Of a DNA stretch of 45,575 nt, positions 1-10,716 are shown piece after piece. Under the pieces are notes generated by a model that saw only the letters and a list, made by a program, of their open reading frames with translations, had not been told where the DNA came from and did no database searches. The first letter of the stretch is position 1, and each line of letters opens with the position of its first letter. Source of the stretch: JBBRWV01 sp038248985 (GTDB lineage Bacteria > Planctomycetota > Phycisphaerae > WQYP01); assembly GCA_038248985.1 (NCBI GenBank), contig JBBRWV010000008.1, forward strand, positions 1 through 45,575. The letters are read 5' to 3'. A program made the position numbers and the translations under genes.

Positions 1-2839
<2,839 letters not shown>

Positions 2840-2863
2840 ACTACAAACGATAAACCCCTGCCC

Positions 2864-3667
2864 TTACTGCTCTTGCATCCACCACGCCCGTACCGGTGGG
2901 GGGGCTATCGCAATCAACCGCCCCGCCAACTTCGCCTGCAAGCTCCACCGCGCCACGCCCACGCTCAGCAAAATCCCAAAAAGCGTATCGCTGACAAAAT
3001 GCCCATGATTTAAAACCCGAAATCCCGCTGTCAAAAGCGCCAGCCCCATTAACAACCCCCGCGCCCGCGGGTAAAACCAGGACAGCGCTACAGATAACGC
3101 AAACGCCCCCGATGTATGCGCGCTCGGAAAACTCCCCCACGCGCTCCCCTTCGTAAATCCCATCAGCGGCCCGCCCCAGATCCATGGATTATCCTGCGCC
3201 ACCCCCGGCCGCGCTCGGCCAAAGCAATCCTTCAGCAGGTGCGTCGCCAACACCGTCAGCAAACACGCCATCCCAATCGCCAGTGCCCGACGCCGCCCTC
3301 TTTTATCACTTAACGCCACGGCGGCGATTACGACCACCGTACACACCACCTGCCCATACTGCTCCAACATTTTTACCTCGCGCTGCACATCCCCCTTGCT
3401 TAACCACCCTGTCTCCAAGGGTTTAGCGTCAATCACCCATTTCGCCACCGGCCCATCCACCCACACCACCGCCAGCAAAATCGCCCCCACCATCCCCGCC
3501 ACCTTCACCCACCACGCCACGCGCAAATCAAATTGCGCCGGCGCGCGTTCCCCCCAAAGCGCCGGTTTCTCGCGCGTGTCCTTCGCCTGAAGGTGATCCG
3601 TCTTGCGCATGCGCTGTGTCACATAAATCGTGGCCTGATCTTCCGATACGTTTGCCTCGCGTAACAT
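2864..3667 (-). CDS. PAP2-superfamily membrane phosphatase
   Basis: This 267-residue protein has about five or six hydrophobic segments and all three phosphatase motifs of the PAP2 (phosphatidic acid phosphatase 2) family. They are K146-x6-RP (KDCFGRARP), PSAH at 181-184 in place of PSGH, and R217-x5-H223-x3-D227 (FRVLNHGHFVSD), which supplies the nucleophilic His and its Asp. Family members remove phosphate from lipid phosphates or undecaprenyl pyrophosphate on the outer face of the cytoplasmic membrane; the substrate here is not determinable. The N-terminal ~50 residues are soluble and unrelated to the core. The start at 3667 lacks a clear Shine-Dalgarno sequence, and Met20 (3610) is an alternative. 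The gene is monocistronic on the minus strand and convergent with the lyase-like gene. Confidence 0.85.
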   Translation of the reverse strand: MLREANVSEDQATIYVTQRMRKTDHLQAKDTREKPALWGERAPAQFDLRVAWWVKVAGMVGAILLAVVWVDGPVAKWVIDAKPLETGWLSKGDVQREVKMLEQYGQVVCTVVVIAAVALSDKRGRRRALAIGMACLLTVLATHLLKDCFGRARPGVAQDNPWIWGGPLMGFTKGSAWGSFPSAHTSGAFALSVALSWFYPRARGLLMGLALLTAGFRVLNHGHFVSDTLFGILLSVGVARWSLQAKLAGRLIAIAPPPVRAWWMQEQ

Positions 3668-4542
3668 AAGTATGCGTCAAATCGCGCCAACTTGAAACGG
3701 TCGCGCATGATTCTGCTGATTTTTTTCCCCAGCCGCTGCATAGTTCCCGCGACGGCATCTGGAGCGACCAGCATAATAGCCGACGAGTTGCGATTCCGAA
3801 TATTTGCGGGTTTCACCCGGAAACGATGTGATTTGGGATGTGTTTTGTGTAAAGACCGCGCATGGATTGGGTTATGGAGCGTCGTAAATGCGTCAGACAA
3901 AAAGCACAACAAGTGGGATGAATGTGCCTGTGCGCGCCTGACTGGACACAATGGGTAGCGCGCCGACAGGTTATCAACAATGCACGCCCATCGATGTTTA
4001 TAAGTGGTGGGGTATTTTTTTTTTTCGACTGTAAGTGTCGCCAGCGCAGGGACAACGAATCTTGTGGAAAAAAAGACTAAAGAGATGGCATTGCTAAAGC
4101 CCCGCAACAGTGCTAAAAAATGGCTTCGGCGTGAGAAAAATTTTCAACGGCAATGGATGCGGCTGCTTGAGTCGCATCGAGTAATCACAGGTGTAGCAGA
4201 GCTCATTCAATGAGCCAAGTGGTCGTGGTGAGTGCGGTCAATCCCGCGGAGAAGCAATGCAAAATTTATCCCCCGATGCATTTCTACGATCCCTGTTATT
4301 GAACTTCATGTCCCGTTGTTGATGTTTCAGGATAACACGTCCTCAGAAGTCATGGATGGCTTCATTCAGTAGATGATTCGGAGAGTGCCTCACGGCGGAT
4401 TTGCCTGATCCGTCTCCAGCACTGTCGTCGACTGAATTTGCCTTGGTCCACGCTGGAAGCGCGGGCCCTCCGAGCGGAGAACCACGACGGTTCACTTGTC
4501 ACAGTTTTGTTTTTCCCGGTTAGGTGACTTGAGGAGCCGTCG
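3668..4542. other. 875-base spacer upstream of dnaA with DnaA-box-like sites (possible oriC)
   Basis: No convincing gene lies here. A 9-mer TTATCAACA at 3971-3979 differs by one base from the consensus TTATCCACA. TGTGGAAAA at 4063-4071, read on the minus strand as TTTTCCACA, also differs by one base. An 11-base T run (4015-4025) lies between them. Two weaker sites with two mismatches are at 4266-4274 (TTATCCCCC) and 4327-4335 (minus strand TTATCCTGA). The spacer is visibly more AT-rich than its flanks and abuts dnaA, the classical arrangement of bacterial origins. The box count is low, so oriC is a hypothesis. Short frames here (for example 3692-3958 and 4004-4213) have no family resemblance and irregular codon use. 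Confidence 0.3.
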
Positions 4543-6201
4543 ATGATTGCCGTCGCGGATGTCATGGATGATCGTGTTTCCACCCTGTTTGCCGATGCCG
4601 ATTTGCCCGAGGTGCCAAGTCTGGGTTTACACTCCGATTCTGCTACCCCCTCTATCGATCTTCCCGCCGATGCCGGAGAGCGAATTCTCGAAGAATTACG
4701 CACCGTCCTGGGCGGCCAGCGTTTCGAAATGTGGTTCGATGGCAAAACCGTGTTGCACGTGCATGCGGATCGCTTGACCGTCGAAGCCCCCAACGCCTTT
4801 GCCGCCAACTGGATTCGCACCAAATTCCATCGTGAAATGATCGATGCGGCCCGCGGAGTCATGGGCGCGCACGTGGGCGTCGAGGTCACGGTCGGGCGAA
4901 CACCCACCACGACTTTTGTTCCGTCGCGCGTCGAAGCCAGTGATCGCCACGGCGTCGGCCGCTTCCATTCCACATCCGCGGGCCGCACCGGCTACGCCCC
5001 GGCGGGGGAGCGCAGTGCCGTCACCACCATGGGCACGATGACCGGCGCGACGGCCGGGCCATTGCTCGGCTCTCCCCCTGGTGCCCTGAACCCCGGCACG
5101 TCCGGCCCCACGATGAACGCGAAGTACACGCTCGAAGAATTCGTGGTCGGTCCCTCCAACCAGATGGCCTATCACGCCTTCATGCAGGTGGCGCAGAATC
5201 CCGGCACCCAATTCAATCCACTCTTTGTCCACGGCCATTGCGGGCTCGGAAAAACGCACCTGCTTCAAGGCATTTGCCATCGCTTCGCCAAGCTGCACCC
5301 GACCCGCAAATGGATTTACATGACCGGCGAGCAGTTCACCAATGAATTTCTCGAAGCCATCAAGGCTCACAAAACCGACGCGTTTCGCCGCCGCATCCGC
5401 GGTGCGGAACTGCTCGTGATCGACGATGTCCATTTCCTCGCCAACAAAAAAGCCACGCAGGAAGAGTTCCTCCATACTTTCAATCAAATCGAGGGCATGA
5501 CCGGCGGCGGCAAACAAATCGTGCTCGCCAGCGACTGCGCTCCCAAGCAGATCGCCGCCTTGAGCGACAGCCTGTGCAATCGCTTCGTGTCGGGAATGGT
5601 GTTGCGTGTGGACTCTCCCGACCTGCCCACCCGGCTGGAAATTCTCCGCCGGCGGGTGACGCAAAACGGCTGGAAACTCAGTGACTCGGTGCTCATGCAC
5701 GTCGCCCAAAGTGCCGCCGGCAGCGTCCGCGAGTTGGAAGGCCTGCTGCTCCAGGTGGTGGCCGGCACCAATTTGATCGCGCGCGGCACCTCCGACGGCG
5801 CGGAGATCCTCGCCCAAATCAAGGAGCAGATCGGTGATCGCACCGCGATGCGTGGCTTCGGCGGCGGCCCCGTTTCCACCGAGCGAATTGGTGACGCCGT
5901 GGCCAACTATTTTGGCGTCACCACCCACGCCGTGATGGGCAGCGGACGCGAAAAGCCCGTGTGCCTGGCACGCTCCATGGCGATGCATCTGGCCCGTCAG
6001 CACACCGGCATGAGCTATCCGGAAATTGGGCGCGCCCTCGGCGGAAAAAATCACAGCACGGTGATCGCGGCCTGCCAGCGGGTCGAAGCCTTGATCGCCG
6101 CCGGTGAATTGTTGTGCTGGATGATGCCCGACGGCCAGCGCCATCAGGCCATCGCCGATGTCTTGCACGATTTGGAGGGGGCGATTCGTCGCGGAAAGTG
6201 A
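4543..6201 (+). CDS. dnaA: Chromosomal replication initiator protein DnaA
   Basis: DnaA binds 9-mer boxes at the origin and melts the DNA in its ATP form. All four domains are recognisable in 552 residues. An N-terminal helicase-loading domain spans about 45-118 and a Gly/Thr-rich linker about 119-190. The AAA+ core carries Walker A GHCGLGKTH (K237) and Walker B LLVIDDVHFL (D294-D295), then NRFVSG and the GSVRELEG sensor-II region. The C-terminal helix-turn-helix carries the signature GGKNHSTVIAACQRV. The protein is about 80 residues longer than E. coli DnaA because of an N-terminal extension of about 40 residues and a long linker. The ATG at 4543 is preceded by GAGGAG at 4531-4536, six bases away. 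The gene follows a possible origin spacer and is followed by a GC-rich hairpin. No dnaN or recF lies next to it. Confidence 0.97.
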   Translation: MIAVADVMDDRVSTLFADADLPEVPSLGLHSDSATPSIDLPADAGERILEELRTVLGGQRFEMWFDGKTVLHVHADRLTVEAPNAFAANWIRTKFHREMIDAARGVMGAHVGVEVTVGRTPTTTFVPSRVEASDRHGVGRFHSTSAGRTGYAPAGERSAVTTMGTMTGATAGPLLGSPPGALNPGTSGPTMNAKYTLEEFVVGPSNQMAYHAFMQVAQNPGTQFNPLFVHGHCGLGKTHLLQGICHRFAKLHPTRKWIYMTGEQFTNEFLEAIKAHKTDAFRRRIRGAELLVIDDVHFLANKKATQEEFLHTFNQIEGMTGGGKQIVLASDCAPKQIAALSDSLCNRFVSGMVLRVDSPDLPTRLEILRRRVTQNGWKLSDSVLMHVAQSAAGSVRELEGLLLQVVAGTNLIARGTSDGAEILAQIKEQIGDRTAMRGFGGGPVSTERIGDAVANYFGVTTHAVMGSGREKPVCLARSMAMHLARQHTGMSYPEIGRALGGKNHSTVIAACQRVEALIAAGELLCWMMPDGQRHQAIADVLHDLEGAIRRGK

Positions 6202-6232
6202 TGACGCGGGGAACTCTCACCCCCGCGCGTCA
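6202..6232 (+). terminator. GC-rich hairpin directly after dnaA
   Basis: Starting at the base after the dnaA stop, TGACGCGGGG (6202-6211) can pair with CCCCGCGCGTCA (6221-6232) around an eight- to nine-base loop, with a two-base bulge. The stem is strong but no T-tract follows. It may act as an mRNA 3'-end stabiliser or a non-canonical terminator rather than a classic intrinsic one. Confidence 0.45.
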
Positions 6233-6257
6233 CCTGCCGTGACGCACAACAGTGAGG

Positions 6258-6350
6258 CCCGCAAAAGGTGCGAAGGTGAAGGATCGACGCAGCGACGACA
6301 GGTATGTTGTCGGCACACACGGAGGGGCGACCCTTCGCACCTTTTCCGGG
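6258..6350. repeat. 19-base imperfect inverted repeat between dnaA and the toxin-antitoxin pair
   Basis: CCCGCAAAAGGTGCGAAGG at 6258-6276 is the reverse complement of 6332-6350 with one mismatch; the central 14 bases are perfect. The 55-base interior holds a smaller CGACA/TGTCG inverted pair. The element lies about 50 bases upstream of the antitoxin start. It could be a large operator or hairpin of the TA operon, or a small palindromic mobile or REP-like element. Nothing in the interior looks coding. Confidence 0.5.
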
Positions 6351-6401
6351 CTTCAAAGATTCTGCAGGACGATTCCGGGACATTTCGGTAAACTGGAAAG
6401 C

Positions 6402-6662
6402 ATGAAGACGCTTATCGTAGATCACGACCAGTTGGGTGGCCCGGTTAAACGCCAGCTCCGCCGCGAAAAAACCGCTCTCGTTGTGGATTCCAATGGCCAG
6501 ACGCAGGCTTATTTGGTGGATGCCGAAGCATACGATGGAATGCAGGCACGGCTGCGAATGTTGGAAGGCATCGCACGCGGCGAGAAAGCAATTCGCCAAG
6601 GACGGGTGTTTACGCAGGCCCAGGCGAAAAAGCGAATGGCGCGATGGCTCCGCAAAAATTAA
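6402..6662 (+). CDS. Type II antitoxin, Phd/YefM-like
   Basis: This 86-residue protein has the Phd/YefM antitoxin pattern. An N-terminal DNA-binding part contains LGGPVKRQLRREKTALVV and NGQTQAYLVDAEAYDGM. The charged C-terminal tail (about 50-86) would wrap the toxin. The ATG at 6402 is chosen because family similarity begins there; the frame is open further upstream to 6252, but that sequence includes the inverted repeat and looks non-coding. The last 19 bases overlap the toxin gene, which is typical of TA operons. Such antitoxins repress their own promoter with the toxin as co-repressor, and the inverted repeat upstream is a candidate operator. Confidence 0.75.
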   Translation: MKTLIVDHDQLGGPVKRQLRREKTALVVDSNGQTQAYLVDAEAYDGMQARLRMLEGIARGEKAIRQGRVFTQAQAKKRMARWLRKN

Positions 6663-6958
6663 ACGTCATCTGGTCCGAAGCGGCGCTGACGGATCTTGAT
6701 CAGATTGCTGACTACATTGCTTTGGACAAAGAATCTGCGGCGAAGCGCCTGGTGCAAAAATTTTTCACTGCCACCGACCGTCTCGCCCGATTTCCGGCCA
6801 GCGGTAGAATCCCGCCCGAACTCCATGATCTCCCGTATCGCGAGATCATCGTTCCTCCACTTCGAATCATTTATCGCGTGGACGATTCCGTGGTACATGT
6901 CATTTACGTATTTCGCGGCGAGCAGCTTCTTAATGCAAGTCGTCTCTGGCACCGCTAG
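6644..6958 (+). CDS. RelE/ParE-family toxin
   Basis: The 104-residue protein matches the RelE/ParE fold. It opens with IWSEAALTDLDQIADYI, has a central helical pair containing AAKRLVQKFFTATDRLARFP, and closes with the strand-rich segment LPYREIIVPPLRIIYRV followed by VVHVIYVFRGEQLL. RelE members cleave mRNA at the ribosome and ParE members poison gyrase; the sequence alone does not decide between them. Translation is probably coupled to the antitoxin, because the ATG at 6644 lies 19 bases inside the antitoxin gene. The location next to dnaA is notable. A domesticated or decayed function cannot be excluded, but no lesion is visible. Confidence 0.8.
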   Translation: MAPQKLNVIWSEAALTDLDQIADYIALDKESAAKRLVQKFFTATDRLARFPASGRIPPELHDLPYREIIVPPLRIIYRVDDSVVHVIYVFRGEQLLNASRLWHR

Positions 6959-7025
6959 GATGCACAGATAGGATGCACGGGTTCGCTTTTGGCACCTCGA
7001 TCAATCGAAGTTCGAGCACCGCCAG

Positions 7026-8870
7026 CTAAACCAACTCCTCCAACTGATCCACCAACTCCCCAAATTTCTTCAACGCCGTGTCCACCGGACCAGCCTTCTC
7101 CATGTCGACGCCGGCGCCGCGCAACAAATCCAGCGGCCACTTGCTGCAGCCGCCTTGCAAGAATCCCAGGTAATCGTTCAACTCCTTCGGCCCGCCCGCC
7201 AGCACCCGCTGCGAAAGAGCAATCGCGGCACTCAACCCCGTCGCATATTTGTAAACATAAAATGCCCGGTAAAAATGGGGAATGCGCAAACACTCCAGCT
7301 CCAACTCCGGATCAATCACAAAGCCGCTCACCTTGCCCGGCTTGCTCGATCCCGCCTCCACGCCAAAAAACTTCTCCAGCAGTTTCCGGTACTCGCTCCG
7401 CAGCAGATCCACCGTGAGGGGTTCCCCCTTCTCCACCTGCGCGTGGGAAATTTTCTCAAACTCCGCAAACATCGTCTGCCGGATGATCGTGCCGCGAATT
7501 TCATCGATCGCGTGATTCAACAGGAACGCTTTCTCTTTCTTGCTTGTCGCCCGTTCGATCATGTAATTCAGCAGCAACTGCTCGTTGAACGTGCTTGCCA
7601 CCTCGGCCACAAAAATTGTGTAGTTGTAATATTGGTACGGCTGGTTGGCCGCGCTGAAATGCGTATGCATCGAATGCCCAGCCTCATGGGCCAGCGTAAA
7701 TACGTGATCCAGCACCTCGGGTTGGTAGTTCATCAGAATGTAGGGCTGCCCGATGTAACCTCCGGAGGAAAACGCCCCGGAGGATTTTCCCTGGTTCGGA
7801 TACCGATCGCACCACCGGCCCGTCGTCATCCCCTCATGCAGCGTCCTGCAGTAGGCATCGCCCAGCGGAGCCAGCGCGTCGACCACAATTTTCACGGCCG
7901 CGTCCCAGTCATGATGCTTGCGGATGCCCGACACAATCGGGGCGTACGTGTCATACATCCGCACATCCGCGATCTTCAACGCCTTGCGCCGCACCGCCAG
8001 ATACCGGTGATTCGTCGGCAGATTCTTATGCACCGCGGTCAACAAGTTGTCATACACTGCGACCGGCACGTTGTCCGCAAAAAGCGAGGCCTCCCGCGCC
8101 GATGCGTACCCCCGAGACTTGGCATAAAACACATCGCGCTTCACCGAAGCATCGTAACTCGCGGCGATGGTGTTCTTGTGCGCTTCATACTGGGCATAGT
8201 ATGTGTGAAACGATTCCTTGCGTATCGCCCGCTTGGGGCTGTGCAAAAATTTCGAAAACGAAGAATGCCCCAACTCCACCAGTACCCCCTTTTCATCCTT
8301 GATCGACGGCCACTTCAAATCTGTATCATTGAGCTGCCGGAAAATCGAATTGCTCGCCTCGGCCATCTGGCCGGACATTGCCAGCAACTGCTCTTCTTTC
8401 GCCGCCAGCGTGTGCGGTCGATAGCGCAGAATCCGTTCCAGTGAAAGCTTCCACTCCGCCAGCTCCATCGACGCCAGCATTGTTTTCATGGCCGCCGCAG
8501 GAATCGCCAGCACTTCCGGGCGAATCCAACTCGCCGCTTCAGCAGCCTTCGTGGCCACATGCGTGTACCGCCCCTTCATGCGCTGATAGCGCGAGTCCGA
8601 TTGGTCTTCCGAGGTCTTCAAAAACGCATAGTTGCCCAGTCGCTCCGCCAGCAGGTCGAACTGAACATCAAACGTCAAAAGTCCCGCTATCATGCGCGTC
8701 GACTTGCCCAATTTCCCTTTGAACTTGCCATACGTGGCGATCTGTTTCTCCCACGCCGTAAAGTCCTTCTCCCACGCGGCATCATTCGGATAAAGGGAAG
8801 CCAGATTCCACTGGTCGGACAGGGGAACATATTGACGCTTGGGCAACAGGTGGGTTTTGGTCTGGGCCAT
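7026..8870 (-). CDS. pepF: Oligoendopeptidase F family zinc metallopeptidase (M3B)
   Basis: The 614-residue protein is a cytosolic M3-family peptidase that hydrolyses short peptides. The zinc motif HEAGH (H395-E396-A-G-H399) is intact within TLAHEAGHSMHTHF, and the downstream EVASTFNEQLL supplies the third metal-ligand Glu. Length and layout (N-terminal helical region beginning DQWNLASLYP, then the catalytic domain) match PepF/M3B enzymes. The ATG at 8870 is chosen because family similarity begins a few residues after it and AAGGA lies 10 bases upstream. A 48-residue extension to 9014 is open but looks non-coding. The gene faces away from the VTC gene and shares a 267-base divergent spacer with it. 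Confidence 0.93.
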   Translation of the reverse strand: MAQTKTHLLPKRQYVPLSDQWNLASLYPNDAAWEKDFTAWEKQIATYGKFKGKLGKSTRMIAGLLTFDVQFDLLAERLGNYAFLKTSEDQSDSRYQRMKGRYTHVATKAAEAASWIRPEVLAIPAAAMKTMLASMELAEWKLSLERILRYRPHTLAAKEEQLLAMSGQMAEASNSIFRQLNDTDLKWPSIKDEKGVLVELGHSSFSKFLHSPKRAIRKESFHTYYAQYEAHKNTIAASYDASVKRDVFYAKSRGYASAREASLFADNVPVAVYDNLLTAVHKNLPTNHRYLAVRRKALKIADVRMYDTYAPIVSGIRKHHDWDAAVKIVVDALAPLGDAYCRTLHEGMTTGRWCDRYPNQGKSSGAFSSGGYIGQPYILMNYQPEVLDHVFTLAHEAGHSMHTHFSAANQPYQYYNYTIFVAEVASTFNEQLLLNYMIERATSKKEKAFLLNHAIDEIRGTIIRQTMFAEFEKISHAQVEKGEPLTVDLLRSEYRKLLEKFFGVEAGSSKPGKVSGFVIDPELELECLRIPHFYRAFYVYKYATGLSAAIALSQRVLAGGPKELNDYLGFLQGGCSKWPLDLLRGAGVDMEKAGPVDTALKKFGELVDQLEELV

Positions 8871-9137
8871 GGAACAGGCATCCTTTAATGTGTGCGGTAT
8901 TGGCGAGGATTGTACGGCGGAAAGTGGAGGGAGGAAACGCTCCATCTGTGAGGCCCTGAGCGATTGCCCACCCCGTAGCGGCTTATCAGTCCTTCCAGAA
9001 CTGCCACACGCCAACGAACCTCTGTAGGGCGGTCGATGAAATATTTGAAATTTATAGGCCCTTGGCGACGTTAATCTATCCGACTGACACCGCTGGGTGG
9101 ACTATTCGCAGACTTGTGGCGATGAAGGAAGCTACAC

Positions 9138-9944
9138 ATGATCTTATTCAGAGAACAGACAGTTGAGCCCGCACCCAACTTACCGCGAAGCGCTTCCTCT
9201 CAGGACGGCACGCTGCTTTCTCCCTCCATTCAACGCGTGGCCGGTGAGCAGATGGCCGCATTCGAGCTCAAGTTCCTCATCCGCGACTCGGTCGCCGCCG
9301 ACGTTCAGGACTGGGCCAATTCCGCCATGCAGCGCGATGCCTATGCCGATCCCGCCCTCGGCGATGCCTATCAAACCACTACTTTGTATCTCGACACCCC
9401 TCAACGCGATGTCTTCCGCCGTGCCCCAGGCCATCGGCGCAGCAAATTTCGTCTCCGCCGCTACGGGTGTGAATCCCGCGTATTTCTGGAACGCAAATCA
9501 CGCCACGGAGACCGCGTCGCCAAACGTCGCTGCGATGTGCAACTCGACGAATTACCCGCAGTGCTCTCGCCCGAACCCACCGGTGCCTGGCCCGGCGAAT
9601 GGTTTCGTGAACGCGTCGCCCAGTTTGCTTTCCAACCCGCCTGCCTCCTGACTTACGATCGCACCGCGTTCTTCAAAATCACCGACGACGGTCCGCTACG
9701 CATGACCCTTGACCGTCGCATCCGCGGCCAGGCCAACGATTCCTGGGATCTCACACCGCTCCACAACGGACAGAGCATTCTTGACGATCACGTTGTCTGC
9801 GAGTTCAAATTCCGCGGCTCCATGCCCGGCCTCTTCAAAGACGTCATTCAAACGTTGAAGCTGGAAGCGGGCAGTGTCTCCAAATATCGCCGCATGATGC
9901 TCGCCACCGGCCTGATCTGCGAAGAAGGGCGCGGGTATGCCTGA
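9138..9944 (+). CDS. VTC-domain protein (polyphosphate polymerase type)
   Basis: This 268-residue protein carries a complete VTC domain, the tunnel-shaped triphosphate-tunnel fold that in yeast Vtc4 makes polyphosphate from ATP. Visible strands with charged tunnel residues are FELKFLI (about 42-48), TTTLYLDTP, SKFRLRRYG, VFLERKSRHGD, RMTLDRRI, VCEFKFRG and the closing VSKYRRMM. There is no SPX domain and no membrane segment. The ATG at 9138 has AAGGAAG about seven bases upstream. The 3' end overlaps the DUF4956 gene by eight bases, so the two are probably translationally coupled, and a CotH-type gene follows. Polyphosphate synthesis is inferred from family knowledge; a related NTP-dependent polymerase or hydrolase activity is possible. 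Confidence 0.88.
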   Translation: MILFREQTVEPAPNLPRSASSQDGTLLSPSIQRVAGEQMAAFELKFLIRDSVAADVQDWANSAMQRDAYADPALGDAYQTTTLYLDTPQRDVFRRAPGHRRSKFRLRRYGCESRVFLERKSRHGDRVAKRRCDVQLDELPAVLSPEPTGAWPGEWFRERVAQFAFQPACLLTYDRTAFFKITDDGPLRMTLDRRIRGQANDSWDLTPLHNGQSILDDHVVCEFKFRGSMPGLFKDVIQTLKLEAGSVSKYRRMMLATGLICEEGRGYA

Positions 9945-10602
9945 GTGGCTCCAAGTCATCGGGCCTGTGCCGCACCTGGAATGGACCACGCTGGTCTTTC
10001 GTCTCCTCGCCGCCATGCTCTTCGGACTGGCCATCGCCGGCGTTTACGCTGCCACCCAGCGCCGCCCCGCCGGTCAGACTCTCCCCCTCCTCACCACGCT
10101 CGTCCTGCTGACGATCCTCGTCGCGATGACCACCATCGTCATCGGCGACAGCATCGCCCGCGCCTTTGGCCTCGTTGGTGCCCTGTCGATCGTTCGCTTT
10201 CGCACCGTCGTCGATGACACCCGCGATACCTCCTTCGTCATCTTTGCCGTCGTCGTCGGCATGGCCATCGGCGCAGGAAATATCTTGATCTGCCTGATCG
10301 GCGTCCCCGTGGTTTCCCTCGTCGCCTTTGGCCTGAGCATTCTCGGCGACGTCGCCGCCTCCGCTGCCGATCGCCGTCTTGAAATCCGGGTCGGTGCCGG
10401 CCGCGCGCCCGAAACATTGTTTACCGCCGTCTTTGTCGAACATCTCAAATCGTCCAAGCTCGTCTCGGTCGTCTCCGCCCGTCAGGGTGCCGCCATCGAC
10501 CTCATCTATCGCGTCCGGCTCCGTAATCCCGCCGGACTATTGCCGCTGGTCAAAGCGCTACAGGCTCTTGAGGGCGTACAAAGTGTTGATTTGAAGGCTT
10601 AA
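9937..10602 (+). CDS. DUF4956 membrane protein
   Basis: The 221-residue protein has about four transmembrane segments (roughly residues 20-40, 50-70, 78-92 and 100-145), then a soluble C-terminal domain of about 70 residues. The highly conserved DUF4956 loop is present: FGLVGALSIVRFRT followed by DDTRDTSFVIFAVVVGMAIG. The Arg-rich loop between helices could handle an anionic substrate. Its start overlaps the end of the VTC gene by eight bases, a strong sign of joint function. By analogy with the membrane part of eukaryotic VTC complexes it may translocate the polyphosphate made by its partner; that is inference. No biochemical function is established for the family to my knowledge. Confidence 0.85.
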   Translation: MPEWLQVIGPVPHLEWTTLVFRLLAAMLFGLAIAGVYAATQRRPAGQTLPLLTTLVLLTILVAMTTIVIGDSIARAFGLVGALSIVRFRTVVDDTRDTSFVIFAVVVGMAIGAGNILICLIGVPVVSLVAFGLSILGDVAASAADRRLEIRVGAGRAPETLFTAVFVEHLKSSKLVSVVSARQGAAIDLIYRVRLRNPAGLLPLVKALQALEGVQSVDLKA

Positions 10603-10658
10603 TTCTTCTCTCCAAGCGTTATGGATGACGTGTCTCCGCAGTGGGGCATTGGTGCCAA

Positions 10659-10676
10659 ACGCTCCGCGCGGAGCGT
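10659..10676. repeat. 18-base perfect palindrome upstream of the CotH gene
   Basis: ACGCTCCGCGCGGAGCGT is a perfect palindrome placed 41 bases before the CotH start and 57 bases after the DUF4956 stop. It may be an operator, or a short hairpin separating expression of the third gene from the first two. It also resembles the micro-hairpins near 16.6 kb in style, though not in sequence. Confidence 0.4.
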
Positions 10677-10716
10677 CCCCCCGGTTCTCTTGATCGTCAT
10701 ATTCTGGATATTCGCA

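Noticed and set aside
3692..4213. Short forward frames upstream of dnaA (88 and 69 codons)
   Set aside because: No family resemblance, irregular composition, no good ribosome-binding site, and they overlap DnaA-box-like sites.
4696..6168. 490-codon minus-strand frame opposite dnaA
   Set aside because: Shadow of dnaA produced by high GC and codon bias; low-complexity Gly/Ala/His/Asp protein without domains.
7155..8444. 429-codon plus-strand frame opposite pepF
   Set aside because: Antisense shadow of the peptidase gene, Arg/His-rich with no recognisable domain.
8871..9137. Possible promoter or riboswitch in the pepF/VTC spacer
   Set aside because: TTGAAA and AT-rich stretches exist, but no -10 box at correct spacing and no known riboswitch motif could be matched.
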